Positions 23,714 to 33,173 of a stretch of 64,000 nt of DNA are shown here, one piece after another (position 1 is the stretch's first letter; each line of letters starts with the position of its first letter). The translations under genes and the position numbers were made by a program. Under the pieces are notes generated by a model. It saw only the letters and a program-made list of their open reading frames with translations, was not told where the DNA came from and ran no database searches. Origin of the DNA: Planctomycetota bacterium (GTDB lineage: Bacteria; Planctomycetota; UBA1135; UBA2386); assembly GCA_016713175.1 (NCBI GenBank), contig JADJPQ010000008.1, positions 1-64,000 of the forward strand. The letters are read 5' to 3'.

Positions 23714-25117
23714 ATGACTGCCTATCTCCGTTCCGTTCTCGTCATCTCCTTGATCGCGGCGTCCTGCTCGAAGAAGCAAGAGCCCAAGGCGAGCCAGGAC
23801 GAGTCGCCGGCTCCGACGAATCGCATTGCGGTGCCCGAGGCCGTTCGCAAGAACCTCGGCATCGACTTCGTGAAGGTCGAGCGCCGTCGCGTGGCGCAGA
23901 CCCTCCGGTTTTCGGGGCACTTCGAGCTACTGATGACGGCGCGCCACGAGTTGCGCACGCCCGTGCTGGGCCGCGTCACCCTGTTGGTGAAGCCGCTGCA
24001 GTTGGTCAAGGCGGGCGACCCCATCTACCGCGTCGACTCTCCCGACTGGCGAAAGGCGCAGCGCGAGATCGGCGAGATCGCGACACAGGTCAGGGTCGAC
24101 GAGGCCCGGTTGGCGGCGATGCAGCCGCTGGTCGCTGCGCACCGCGCGCACGAGGAGAGCCTTCGCGAAGCCACGACGGTGCTCGAAGCGCGGCAGAAGA
24201 ACGTCGAGGAGACCCAGTCCAGCGTCGGCGGACAGGCCAGAGAACTGTCGGAAGCCCGTGCCCAGCTTGCCCAGGCACGAGCCGATCTTGCCGAAGCACG
24301 CGAGAAGGGGGCGTCGACCGACGCCACGTTGGCGGAGGTGCAGGCGCAGATCATCGCGGGTCGCGACCGATTTCGGTTGGCGCTCGAAGCGGCAGCCGCC
24401 GTCACGGGGGTGACCATCGAGCAACTACTTGGCGACGCGCCGGGTGCAGCCAGCAAGTTGCCCTACTGGCGTGTCCTGTCCGCCATCGAGGTCCGGGCGA
24501 GCACGGGCGGGGTGGTCGACCAACTGCAGGTAGCCACAGGGTCCTGGGTCGAAGCGGGCCAGATGGTCGTCACCGTCAGCGATCTCAGTCAGGTGCGGTT
24601 CCGTGCTCGCGGTCTGCAGAGCGACCTCCCGCAGCTCCGCAGTGGCCTCTCCGCGCAGGCCGTGCCGGCCCTCAGCACGAGTGCCAGCGAAGTGCGTGTT
24701 CCGGGCAGCCTCTTGCTCGGCTCCGACGCGGACCCGTCGCAGCGCACGATCGACCTGTTCCTCGAACCGACCGCTACGGCAGCGTGGGCTCGGCCCGGCG
24801 TCGCTGGCTTCCTGGAAATCGAGACGGCCGGCACGGCAGAGCCGGTGCTTGCCATCCCGCTCGCTGCGACCCTGCAAGATGGGCTCGAACGAGTCCTGTT
24901 TCGTCGCGATCCATCGGACCCGGACAAGGTGATCCGGATGGAGGCCGACCTTGGCCTCGACGACGGGCGTTGGGTCGAGATGAAAAGCGGGTTGCGCGAC
25001 GGCGACGAGGTCGTCCTCGCGGGTGCCTACGAGCTGATGTTGGCCAGCTCCGGCTCAGCGGCAAAGGGCGGCCACTTCCACTCCGACGGGACCTTCCACG
25101 CGGGTGAGCACAAGTAA
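23714..25117 (+). CDS. czcB: RND efflux periplasmic adaptor, CzcB-like
   Basis: This is a 467-residue membrane-fusion lipoprotein. The ATG at 23714 has AGGAGG seven bases upstream; the in-frame ATG at 23708 is too close to it. The N-terminus has a lipobox-like I-A-A-S-C. Order of parts: beta-barrel/lipoyl half (residues 60-130), long alpha-hairpin (130-240), second lipoyl half (250-290), beta-barrel and membrane-proximal domain to the end. A His-rich tail (G-H-F-H-S-D) may bind metal. It bridges the pump and the channel across the periplasm. Confidence 0.88.
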   Translation: MTAYLRSVLVISLIAASCSKKQEPKASQDESPAPTNRIAVPEAVRKNLGIDFVKVERRRVAQTLRFSGHFELLMTARHELRTPVLGRVTLLVKPLQLVKAGDPIYRVDSPDWRKAQREIGEIATQVRVDEARLAAMQPLVAAHRAHEESLREATTVLEARQKNVEETQSSVGGQARELSEARAQLAQARADLAEAREKGASTDATLAEVQAQIIAGRDRFRLALEAAAAVTGVTIEQLLGDAPGAASKLPYWRVLSAIEVRASTGGVVDQLQVATGSWVEAGQMVVTVSDLSQVRFRARGLQSDLPQLRSGLSAQAVPALSTSASEVRVPGSLLLGSDADPSQRTIDLFLEPTATAAWARPGVAGFLEIETAGTAEPVLAIPLAATLQDGLERVLFRRDPSDPDKVIRMEADLGLDDGRWVEMKSGLRDGDEVVLAGAYELMLASSGSAAKGGHFHSDGTFHAGEHK

Positions 25118-25118
25118 C

Positions 25119-28100
25119 ATGTTCCGCAAGCTCATCGCCTTCTCGCTGCAGCAGCCCTGGATCGTGCTGCTGATGGCCGTCGGTCTGCTGGCGTTTGCGG
25201 GCTACCAAGTCCCGCGCATGCCGGTGGACGTTTTCCCCGAGCTGAACGCGCCGACCGTCGTCGTGCTCACCGAGGCCGCGGGCTTCGCGGCCGACGAAGT
25301 CGAGCAGAACGTCACGTTCCCGATCGAGAGTTCGGTCAACGGACTCCCGGGCATCCGTCGCGTGCGCAGTGCGAGCGCCATCGGCCTGTCCTTGGTGTGG
25401 GTCGAGTTCGAGTGGGGCGAAGACATCTACCGTGCGCGCACGCTGGTCGCGGAGAAGCTCAACGCGGCCAGGGCCAATCTGCCGCCTAGCGCACACGCCG
25501 AGATCACACCGATCACGTCGATCACTGGCGAGATCATGCTGCTTTCGCTGTCTTCGCCCGACGGTAGTCAGTCGCCCATGGCCGTTCGTGCCTACGCCGA
25601 GTTCGAGCTGCGCAACCAGTTGCTCGCGGTGCCGGGCGTGGCCCAGGTCGTCGCCATCGGTGGCGACCTGCCGGAGTACCAGATCAACGTGCGTCAAGAG
25701 CAGCTACAGCTCTACGAACTGACCATGGACGAGGTGGTCGAGGCCGCGCGAACGGCGCACAGCACGGCGGGAGCCGGCTACTTGCCGAACGTCGACGGGC
25801 TCGAACTGCCGGTCCGCCAGACGGGGCGTGTGCGGTCGGAAGCGGACATCGCCGGCACCATCGTGCGCTACAAGGACGGGCATCCGGTCACGATCGGGCA
25901 GGTCGCCGAAGTCGTGCGCGGGGCAACTCCCAAGCGCGGCACCGCCACGGAGGGCGGCAAGGCCGCAGTCGTGCTTTCGGTGCAGAAATCACCCGGCACC
26001 AACACGCTCAATCTGACCGACGCCATCGACAGCAAGCTCGATCAGGTCGAGAAGGCGATGCCTCCTGGTGTCGTCCTGAACCGCCATGTGATGCGTCAGT
26101 CGGACTTCATCACCCTGTCCGTGCACAACCTGATCGCGGTGCTGCGGGACGCGGCCATCTTCGTCGTCATCATCCTGATCCTGTTCCTGCTCGATTTCCG
26201 TACGACGCTGATCACACTGACGGCGCTGCCGCTCAGCTTGGCGGTTGCCTTCGTCGTGCTCTGGGCGGCCGGGCTTTCGATCAACGTGATGACGCTCGGC
26301 GGCCTCGCGGTCGCGATCGGCGAACTCGTCGACGACGCCATCATCGACGTCGAGAACGTCTTCCGCCGGCTGCACGAAAACGTGGCGCTGCCGGAGGCCA
26401 GCAGGAAGCCGGTGCTCCGCGTCATCTGGGACGCCAGCAACGAGATCCGCAGCTCGGTCGTGTTCGCGACCGTCATCATCTGCATGGTGTTCGTGCCGCT
26501 GCTGTTCCTGCAGGGCATCGAGGGCCGATTCTTCCGGCCGCTCGGCATCGCCTACATCGTGTCGACGTTCGCGTCGCTGATCGTGGCACTGACCGTCACG
26601 CCCGCCCTGTGTCGACTGCTTCTGGCCAAGGTCAGCGCGAAGGCGCACGGCGAGGGCTTCCTGGTTCGTTGGCTGAAGCGGCGCTACGAACCCGCACTGA
26701 ACTGGGTTATGCACCGAGGCCGAAGCGTGCTCGCCGTCTCCGCTCTCGCCACGGTCGCGAGTCTCGCTCTCGGCAAGACCTACGGCACGAGCTTCCTGCC
26801 CGAGTTCAACGAGGGCACGTTCACCGTGTTCCTGATGGCTCCGCCCGGCACCTCGCTGGTCGAGAGCAACCGGCTGGCGACTGGGGTCGAAGCGCAGCTG
26901 GGTACGCTCCCCGGCGTGCGCTCGGTCGTTCGCCGGACTGGGCGCGCCGAACGCGACGAGCACGCAGAGCCGGTGAGCAGCTCGGAAATCGAGGTCACGA
27001 TCGCCGCAGGCTTCAGCAAGCACGATGTGCGCCGCTCCATCGACGGCGTGCTCGCCGGTGTGCCGGGCATCACGACCAGCATCGGGCAACCCATCGAGCA
27101 CCGCCTCTCGCACGTTCTCTCGGGCACGCCTGCAGCGATCGCGATCGTCGTGCAAGGCGACGATCTGAGTCTGTTGCGAACACTCGCCAAGCAGATCGAG
27201 GGCGAGCTCAAGTCGCTTCCGGGCACACGCGACGTCGCCGCGAATCGCGAGGTCATGATCACTTCGCTGCCGGTGCGCTACCGCCCACGCGATCTCGCGG
27301 CGGTCGGTCTGAGCCCCTCCGCTGCCGCAGAGCAGGTGCAGGACGCCCTGCAGGGCGAGACCGTCGCGGAGGTCAACGAGGGAATTCGGCGCTACGCGAT
27401 CACGGTGCGGTTGCATCCCGACGAACGAGAGCGAGTCGACGACATCGGCAAGCTGGTCCTGCGCGGGGTCGATGGAGCCACAGTGCGGCTTCGCGACGTC
27501 GCCGACATGGGCAGAGAGCGCACGTCCAACTTGATCGCGCGCGAGAATGGCAAGCGCAAGGCGGTGATCTCCTGCAACGTCGCCGAAGGCTACAACCTCG
27601 GCCAGCTCGTCGAGGAGGTCAAGAAGCGCGTCGAGCCGATCGTCACCAAGGCAGGCTGCACACTCGCTCTGGGCGGGCAGTTCGAAGCGCAGCAGTCCGC
27701 CAGCAAGACGATTCTCGTGATGGGGGCGTTCGTCATCGTCGTGATGCTGCTGCTGATCAACGCGGCACTCGGGTCGATGCGGGCTGCGGTGCTGGTCATG
27801 GTCAACCTGCCGCTCTCGCTGATTGGCGGCATCGTGGCCATCTACCTGACCGAGTCGCCGAGCCTGTTCTGGAACACGCTCGCTCTGTTCGGCCTCGGCA
27901 GCGAACGCTACGTCGCGCCGGTGATCTCGATCGCGAGCATGGTCGGGTTCATCACGCTGTTCGGCATCGCCGTGCGCAACGGCATCCTGCTCGTGCGGCA
28001 CTACTTCGACCTGATGCACGAAGGCGTCCCGCTGCAGGAAGCCATCTTGCGCGGATCGATGGAGCGGCTCGTGCCGATCCTGATGACGGCGCTCACGGCG

Positions 28101-28304
28101 GCACTCGGCCTGCTGCCCATCGTGATGGCTGCTGGCGAGCCCGGCAGCGAGATCCTCGCCCCGCTCTCGGTGGTCGTGCTGGGCGGCCTCTTGTCCTCGA
28201 CCTTTCTCAACCTGCTCGTCGTGCCAGCCGGGTTCTACCTGATGTTCAGGAACCACCCGGTCGGTCCGAAGGGCCAAACGCCTGATGCCTTGGAGTTGTC
28301 ATGA
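25119..28304 (+). CDS. czcA: RND heavy-metal efflux pump CzcA/HME family (HME5-like TM4)
   Basis: This 1061-residue inner-membrane proton-driven pump has the full RND layout: TM1, a large periplasmic loop, TM2-6, TM7, a second loop and TM8-12. The TM4 signature near residues 394-411 reads A-I-G-E-L-V-D-D-A-I-I-D-V-E-N, which differs from the D-F-G-x3-D signature of classical CzcA and resembles the HME5 subgroup. The metal is therefore uncertain (nickel or another divalent ion, by analogy). The ATG at 25119 follows the czcB stop directly; a GTG at 25104 is an alternative. Its stop overlaps the next gene by four bases. Confidence 0.9.
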   Translation: MFRKLIAFSLQQPWIVLLMAVGLLAFAGYQVPRMPVDVFPELNAPTVVVLTEAAGFAADEVEQNVTFPIESSVNGLPGIRRVRSASAIGLSLVWVEFEWGEDIYRARTLVAEKLNAARANLPPSAHAEITPITSITGEIMLLSLSSPDGSQSPMAVRAYAEFELRNQLLAVPGVAQVVAIGGDLPEYQINVRQEQLQLYELTMDEVVEAARTAHSTAGAGYLPNVDGLELPVRQTGRVRSEADIAGTIVRYKDGHPVTIGQVAEVVRGATPKRGTATEGGKAAVVLSVQKSPGTNTLNLTDAIDSKLDQVEKAMPPGVVLNRHVMRQSDFITLSVHNLIAVLRDAAIFVVIILILFLLDFRTTLITLTALPLSLAVAFVVLWAAGLSINVMTLGGLAVAIGELVDDAIIDVENVFRRLHENVALPEASRKPVLRVIWDASNEIRSSVVFATVIICMVFVPLLFLQGIEGRFFRPLGIAYIVSTFASLIVALTVTPALCRLLLAKVSAKAHGEGFLVRWLKRRYEPALNWVMHRGRSVLAVSALATVASLALGKTYGTSFLPEFNEGTFTVFLMAPPGTSLVESNRLATGVEAQLGTLPGVRSVVRRTGRAERDEHAEPVSSSEIEVTIAAGFSKHDVRRSIDGVLAGVPGITTSIGQPIEHRLSHVLSGTPAAIAIVVQGDDLSLLRTLAKQIEGELKSLPGTRDVAANREVMITSLPVRYRPRDLAAVGLSPSAAAEQVQDALQGETVAEVNEGIRRYAITVRLHPDERERVDDIGKLVLRGVDGATVRLRDVADMGRERTSNLIARENGKRKAVISCNVAEGYNLGQLVEEVKKRVEPIVTKAGCTLALGGQFEAQQSASKTILVMGAFVIVVMLLLINAALGSMRAAVLVMVNLPLSLIGGIVAIYLTESPSLFWNTLALFGLGSERYVAPVISIASMVGFITLFGIAVRNGILLVRHYFDLMHEGVPLQEAILRGSMERLVPILMTALTAALGLLPIVMAAGEPGSEILAPLSVVVLGGLLSSTFLNLLVVPAGFYLMFRNHPVGPKGQTPDALELS

Positions 28305-28753
28305 AGACGAAGTCTCTCTCCCTTCTCGCTGCCTCGCTCCTCTTCGCCGCGTGCGGCAAGGAGGAGCACGTCCACACGCCCGGTGATGGCCACGGCAAGG
28401 AAGCCGGCCACGTCGATGGCCACGCGGGCGGCGGTCACGGTGCGATGGTGAACCTCGGCTCGATCCAGCTCGGCGGCGTCGCCGTCACGGTCGAGCAGGA
28501 GGGCGCGATGGAACCCGGCAAAGAACTGGGCATCGAGATCTCGTTCGCCAAGGACAAGCCGCTGGTGGGGACGGTTCGCGCTTGGGTCGGCGTGGAATCG
28601 GCGAACGGCTCGATGAAGGGCAAGTTGATGAAGGAGGGCGACACCGCTCTGCACGGGCATCTGGAAGTGCCCAAGCCATTGCCAGAGGGCAGCAAGATCT
28701 GGTTCGAGGTCGATGGTGCCAGCGCCGGCAAGGCATCCATCGGGTTCCGCTAG
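28301..28753 (+). CDS. His-rich periplasmic lipoprotein
   Basis: This is a 150-residue lipoprotein with signal peptide and lipobox F-A-A-C. Residues 23-48 are a His/Gly/Asp-rich tract with eight His (for example H-V-H-T-P-G-D-G-H), a likely metal-binding arm. A beta-rich domain of about 100 residues follows. The ATG overlaps the czcA stop (ATGA), so it is part of the efflux operon. It probably binds periplasmic metal for the pump or buffers it. Family not recognised. Confidence 0.75.
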   Translation: MKTKSLSLLAASLLFAACGKEEHVHTPGDGHGKEAGHVDGHAGGGHGAMVNLGSIQLGGVAVTVEQEGAMEPGKELGIEISFAKDKPLVGTVRAWVGVESANGSMKGKLMKEGDTALHGHLEVPKPLPEGSKIWFEVDGASAGKASIGFR

Positions 28754-28781
28754 TAGTCCACGGCTCACCGAGGATCCGCTC

Positions 28782-29117
28782 ATGAAGATCTCGTTCCGAT
28801 GGTTCCCCTTGGTTTCGGTTGGCCTGCTCGTCTTGACCGGCTGCGCTGGCGCGCCATCTGCGCAATGCGTGCCCGAGTGCACGGAATGCCGTCAGATTGC
28901 CGTTCAAGAGCTGCGGGTTCACCGCTCGGGGCGGCACTTCCAAACCACCTCCCGCAGTCCGCGGGTTCACGCCTGCAGTTGCTGCCAAGTCGAGGTCACG
29001 CTCTACGAGGAGAACGGCAAGCCCATGTTGCGCTGCCCGAAGTGTGCTCCTGCGGGCGTCGAGTGCGCTGCGTGCGAGAGTGGCCGCTCCCAGGCGCACA
29101 CGCATGACAGCAAGTGA
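28782..29117 (+). CDS. Cys-rich lipoprotein
   Basis: This is a 111-residue lipoprotein with lipobox L-T-G-C. I chose the ATG at 28782 because it begins the signal peptide and has GAGGA upstream. It contains C-V-P-E-C-T-E-C, C-S-C-C, C-P-K-C and C-A-A-C clusters: eleven Cys besides the lipidated one, and a His-rich end. The pairs suggest a metal- or zinc-ribbon-like fold on the periplasmic side. Last gene of the first efflux operon, convergent with the ArsR gene 21 bases downstream. Confidence 0.7.
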   Translation: MKISFRWFPLVSVGLLVLTGCAGAPSAQCVPECTECRQIAVQELRVHRSGRHFQTTSRSPRVHACSCCQVEVTLYEENGKPMLRCPKCAPAGVECAACESGRSQAHTHDSK

Positions 29118-29138
29118 CTATGTTGCGGGACCTCGCCC

Positions 29139-29537
29139 TCACTCCGCGAGGTTCGGCGTCTGGATGCCGATGCGACACTGCCCATCGGTCCTCAGCCCGA
29201 TCCTGCGCTCGAACCGTCTTTGATCCTGCGCCAGGACTTCGTCGACCTCCAACGCCCCGAGCAGCTTGCGCAGGTGCTTGTCCGGCGCGGTCGTCGCTGG
29301 GCACAGCCTGTAGTAGACCCAGCGACCGTCCTTCCTGCCGTCGACTAAGCCGGCCGCGACCAGCACCTTCAGCTGTCGGGAGACGTTGTACTGACGCTCT
29401 TGCAGGCTGTCGACGAACTCGCAGACGCACAGCTCGGTGTCATTGCTGGCGAGTAGCCGAAGCATGCGAACTCGCGTGGGGTCAGACAGGGCGCGAAAGG
29501 TCGCTGAAGCCTGCTCTGGGGATGAAGTCTTGCTCAT
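29139..29537 (-). CDS. ArsR/SmtB-family metal-responsive repressor
   Basis: This 132-residue winged-helix repressor releases DNA on binding metal. The ATG at 29537 was chosen because the core domain starts at once (F-R-A-L-S-D-P-T-R-V-R-M-L); the frame remains open upstream, but those residues are non-coding in character. The alpha-3 box E-L-C-V-C-E-F matches the As(III)/Sb(III) type E-L-C-V-C-D-L of ArsR. The recognition helix is Y-N-V-S-R-Q-L-K-V-L. It is divergent from the ZntA-like ATPase gene and probably controls it from the operators between them. Confidence 0.9.
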   Translation of the reverse strand: MSKTSSPEQASATFRALSDPTRVRMLRLLASNDTELCVCEFVDSLQERQYNVSRQLKVLVAAGLVDGRKDGRWVYYRLCPATTAPDKHLRKLLGALEVDEVLAQDQRRFERRIGLRTDGQCRIGIQTPNLAE

Positions 29538-29566
29538 GCAAGCGTCGAGGGAATCCGATCTACAGT

Positions 29567-29598
29567 TGCGCGTATGCGCATGTGTGCTAGTGTAGCAC
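29567..29598. promoter_or_regulatory. Two operator-like palindromes in the arsR/zntA divergent promoter
   Basis: Two perfect dyads lie in the 99-base gap: TGCGC-GTAT-GCGCA at 29567-29580 and GTGCTA-GTG-TAGCAC at 29584-29598. They are placed and sized like ArsR/SmtB operators and would block both divergent promoters. Confidence 0.55.
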
Positions 29599-29636
29599 GG
29601 TCGACGACGAACGCAAGCGTGCCCACGACCTCCGCC

Positions 29637-31619
29637 ATGAACCACCCTCAGGAACTCCAGGCGAATGCTGCACTCGGCCAAGACCCGTGCGGTCATGGCG
29701 GGTGCGAGGCTGGTGGCCATCCCGCACGGGGCAGTCGCTGGCTGCTCCCGGCTTCGGTCGTGCTGGCCGTGGCTGCCGAGCTGTGGGCTCTGTGCCAGGG
29801 CGCAGAGAGCACGAGCGTCGTGGCGACGTTGTCCGTCGCGGCGATCCTGCTAGGCGGCATCCCGACGCTCCTCGGCGGGCTGCGCTCGCTCGTGGCGCTG
29901 CGGCTCGACATCCAGTTCTTGATGACGCTCGCGGTGCTGGGAGCGTTCGTGATCGGCGAGTACCCGGAGGCCGCCGTAGTGGTCGTGCTGTTCGCGATCG
30001 CCGAACGCATCGAGGAACGCACCGTCACTCGGGCGCAGAACGCCGTCCGCTCGCTGATGACGTTGTCGCCACCGACGGCAACGGTCGCGGACGCAACGGG
30101 CCAGTGGGTGGAGTCGTCGGTCAGCGAGGTCCAGGCAGGAGCCACCATGCTGGTCCGGCCGGGTGAGCGGTTCGCGCTGGATGGTGTGGTCGCCGACGGC
30201 GAATCGGCAGTCAACCAAGCAGCGATCACGGGAGAGAGCCTGCCCGTCGAGAAGCGGCCCGGCGACAAGGTGTTCGCGGGCTCCATGAACGGGCAGGGGG
30301 CGTTGCGCGTGACGACGACGGGCGGAGTCGACCAGACCACCCTCGCGCGCATCGTGCGAAGCGTGCAGCAGGCGCAGGCGCAGCGGGCTCCGCTGCAGCG
30401 ATTCATCGACTCGTTCGCTCGGATCTACACGCCCGTCGTGGTCGGGGTCGCGACTCTCGTGGCGCTGCTGCCCTGGCTCGCGTTCGGCGCAGTCTTCGAG
30501 CCCTGGCTCTATCGCGCGCTGGTCCTGTTGGTCATCGCGTGCCCATGCGCGCTGGTCGTGTCTACGCCAGTGGCCATCGCCAGCGGCCTCACCGCGGCAG
30601 CTCGCGCCGGGATCGTCGTGAAGGGCGGCATCTACCTGGAGCGTGGGGCGACGCTCGCCTGCATAGCACTCGACAAGACGGGAACGATCACTGCGGGCAC
30701 ACCGGCTCTCACCGACGTGATCCCGCAAGGCGACCGCGACCGTGATGAAGTCCTGCGGCTCGCTGCCAGCATCGAAGCGTCCTCGGAGCACCCAGTCGCC
30801 AGAGCTTTGGTGTCCGCATGCAAGGCCGACCTGATGCCGGTGACCGGGTTCGTTGCTCTCACTGGCCGAGGTGTGTCCGGGGTCGTGGCCGGCACCGAGT
30901 ATCTGGTCGGCAACCATCGACTGGTGGAGGCCACCGGCGTCTGCTCACCGGCGATCGAGCAGCAGCTCCAGGTGCTCGAACAGCAAGGCAAGACCTGCCT
31001 CGTGCTGATGTCACGCGACTCGGCGCTCGCGATCTTCGCGGTCGCGGATCGCGTCAGGTCGACGAGCCCAGCGGCCGTGACCGCCCTGCAGGCTCTCGGT
31101 GTCCATCCCGTCGTCCTGAGCGGTGACAACCAGCGCACGACAACCGCGGTCGCTGGACAGGTCGGTATCGACGATGCCCGCGGCGAGCTGCTGCCCGACG
31201 ACAAGCTGCAGGCGATTGCCGCACTGCAAGTCAAGCACGGCACCGTCGGCATGGTCGGCGACGGCATCAACGACGCACCGGCTCTGGCTCGTGCGGATGT
31301 CAGCTTCGCCATGGGTGCAGCGGGATCGGACACCGCCTTGGAGACGGCGGGCGTTGCCCTGATGGCTGACGACCTTCGTGGTCTACCCGCATTCCTGAGG
31401 ATCAGCCGCGCCGCGCGGCAGGTGCTGCGGCAGAACATCGCCGTGGCGCTCGCGACCAAGTTCGTCTTCTTCGCTCTGGCACTGGCTGGATTCGCCACGC
31501 TGTGGGCAGCGGTGGTAGCAGACATGGGGGCCAGTCTGGCGGTGGTCGCGAACAGTCTGCGCTTGCTCCGTTTGCCCTTGACCGAGGAGTCGCAGGGGAA
31601 CATAGGAGTGGAGACATGA
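29637..31619 (+). CDS. zntA: P1B-2-type Zn2+/Cd2+/Pb2+ exporting ATPase
   Basis: This 660-residue inner-membrane ATPase pumps divalent soft metals out of the cytoplasm. It has the transmembrane C-P-C-A-L-V motif near residue 302, phosphorylation D-K-T-G-T near 346, H-P (S-E-H-P-V-A-R-A) in the nucleotide domain and G-D-G-I-N-D-A-P-A-L. The last membrane segment carries D-M-G-A-S-L, the P1B-2 signature, hence Zn/Cd/Pb rather than Cu. The N-terminus lacks an HMA domain and instead has a short C-G-H-G-G-C-E-A-G-G-H arm. ATG 29637 was chosen; the upstream in-frame ATG lies within the operator. Confidence 0.92.
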   Translation: MNHPQELQANAALGQDPCGHGGCEAGGHPARGSRWLLPASVVLAVAAELWALCQGAESTSVVATLSVAAILLGGIPTLLGGLRSLVALRLDIQFLMTLAVLGAFVIGEYPEAAVVVVLFAIAERIEERTVTRAQNAVRSLMTLSPPTATVADATGQWVESSVSEVQAGATMLVRPGERFALDGVVADGESAVNQAAITGESLPVEKRPGDKVFAGSMNGQGALRVTTTGGVDQTTLARIVRSVQQAQAQRAPLQRFIDSFARIYTPVVVGVATLVALLPWLAFGAVFEPWLYRALVLLVIACPCALVVSTPVAIASGLTAAARAGIVVKGGIYLERGATLACIALDKTGTITAGTPALTDVIPQGDRDRDEVLRLAASIEASSEHPVARALVSACKADLMPVTGFVALTGRGVSGVVAGTEYLVGNHRLVEATGVCSPAIEQQLQVLEQQGKTCLVLMSRDSALAIFAVADRVRSTSPAAVTALQALGVHPVVLSGDNQRTTTAVAGQVGIDDARGELLPDDKLQAIAALQVKHGTVGMVGDGINDAPALARADVSFAMGAAGSDTALETAGVALMADDLRGLPAFLRISRAARQVLRQNIAVALATKFVFFALALAGFATLWAAVVADMGASLAVVANSLRLLRLPLTEESQGNIGVET

Positions 31620-33124
31620 AAGGCGCGATGTTTCAGCGCGGCTTTAGTCAGGCGGCGAACCCCGTGTTCCCCATCGCGTGCGTCGGAGCTGGTTGCCCTA
31701 GCTTGCGGGGGGGTGACGTCGGCGACTCCGGCAACCCGGTTGTCCAGTCCAAGTCCGCGCCCCGACGCATCCTGTCGGGGTGGCTGCTGATGGCTGGCCT
31801 ACTTGGAAGCTGCGCCAGCGCCGTGCCCGATTTCGATCCAGTGCGCGATGCAGCCATGGCCACTGGAATCGCTGACGGGATCGTGTTTCGCGAGGACGCC
31901 GAGCTGGTCGACTTGAAGCTGCCGGAGGCGGCGACCCTGACGATGGCCGATGCTGTGCGTGCGGCGCTGCAGCACGATCCACGATTGCAGGAGGCGCTCG
32001 CCGTCGCCAAGGCCGCGCTCGCTGGTGCCCACCAGGCGCGACGGTGGCCCAACCCCATCCTCGACGTCGGCTTCCGTGTTCCCGAGCGGGGTGGCAAGGT
32101 CGAGGTCGATGCGGGTATTACCGCCGACGTGCTGGCGATCCTGCAGACGCCGAGGCGCGCGTCCGCGGCAGACCACCGCCTGACGGCCGCCTGCGCGATC
32201 GCGGTGGCAACGGCGATCGAGGTCCTTGCCGACGCTCAGGCCAGCTACGTGCGTCTACAAGCGCTCGAGGCCGAGGTGCCGCTGCTCGAAGCGCAGCTCG
32301 ATGCTGCCCGGCGACTGGTGGCTATCGGCCGCGCGCGCCTGGCCGCCGGCGACAGCACCCAGCTCGACCTGGCCGAACTCGATGCTCTGCGCCTGCGGCT
32401 CGAACTCGACGCCCTCGCCCGCGCCGGCGATCGTGCCGCCGAGCGCTTGCGTCTCTCGCGACTGCTCGGGGCTCCCAGCACGTCGCAACCATTCGTGCTC
32501 GCGCCGTGGCAGGAGCCGTCGACCCTGACCGCTTCCGAAGAACGCCTGCTCGCAGTGGCCGTTCAACGGCGGCCGGAACTCGCCGCGGCCAAGGCCGAGA
32601 TCCAGGCGCTCGGCGACGATCTCCAGCTCGCGGGCCTGTCGTGGCTCGCCGGCGCGGGGTTGGGTGCCGTGGCCGAACGTGAGGACGCCTTGGCCGCGGG
32701 TCCGGGCGTGGCGCTGCCGTTGCCCTTGTTCGATGGCGGAGGCGCAAGACAGCAAGGGGTTCGCGCCGAGTTGCTGGCTGCTCGCCACCGGGCGACGGCG
32801 CTCGGCCGCGAGATCGTCGAGGCCACCCGCGGGGCACTCGCCGCTTCTAAGGTCGCCGACGCGGCGTTGAGCCGTGTGCGATCGGAGTTGCTGCCGCTGC
32901 AGCAACGCCGCCGCGATTTGGCCGAGGCGGCCTGGCGAGCCGGTGCGTCCGACGTCGGCACGATCCTGCGGGCCGAGCAGGAGCTGAGGGCCTCGGAAGC
33001 AAGCAGCTTGCTACTGCAGCAGGATCAGTGGTTGGCGCGGATCGAACTGGAGCGCGCCGTTGGCGGCCCTGCCGCGTTGGCCGCCGCCGAGCAGCAGGAT
33101 TCCGAACGTAAGGGACGTCCATGA
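31616..33124 (+). CDS. czcC: RND efflux outer-membrane factor, CzcC-like (second set)
   Basis: This 502-residue TolC-family protein starts at the ATG at 31616, which overlaps the ATPase stop (ATGA). The lipoprotein signal lies unusually far in, ending L-L-G-S-C near residue 65, so a later non-ATG start is possible and the start is uncertain. Two OEP helical repeats follow. The channel serves the second Czc pump encoded downstream. It is less than 30 % like the first CzcC by eye, so the two sets are not a recent duplication. Confidence 0.8.
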   Translation: MKGAMFQRGFSQAANPVFPIACVGAGCPSLRGGDVGDSGNPVVQSKSAPRRILSGWLLMAGLLGSCASAVPDFDPVRDAAMATGIADGIVFREDAELVDLKLPEAATLTMADAVRAALQHDPRLQEALAVAKAALAGAHQARRWPNPILDVGFRVPERGGKVEVDAGITADVLAILQTPRRASAADHRLTAACAIAVATAIEVLADAQASYVRLQALEAEVPLLEAQLDAARRLVAIGRARLAAGDSTQLDLAELDALRLRLELDALARAGDRAAERLRLSRLLGAPSTSQPFVLAPWQEPSTLTASEERLLAVAVQRRPELAAAKAEIQALGDDLQLAGLSWLAGAGLGAVAEREDALAAGPGVALPLPLFDGGGARQQGVRAELLAARHRATALGREIVEATRGALAASKVADAALSRVRSELLPLQQRRRDLAEAAWRAGASDVGTILRAEQELRASEASSLLLQQDQWLARIELERAVGGPAALAAAEQQDSERKGRP

Positions 33125-33173
33125 GCCACCAGGACCGCACCTCAAATTCACGAACGTGGAGGCACCGAGAACC

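Noticed and set aside
25989..28277. Long minus-strand frame of 762 codons opposite czcA
   Set aside because: His/Asp/Arg-rich low-complexity translation mirrors the pump codons; no domain or start signal supports it.
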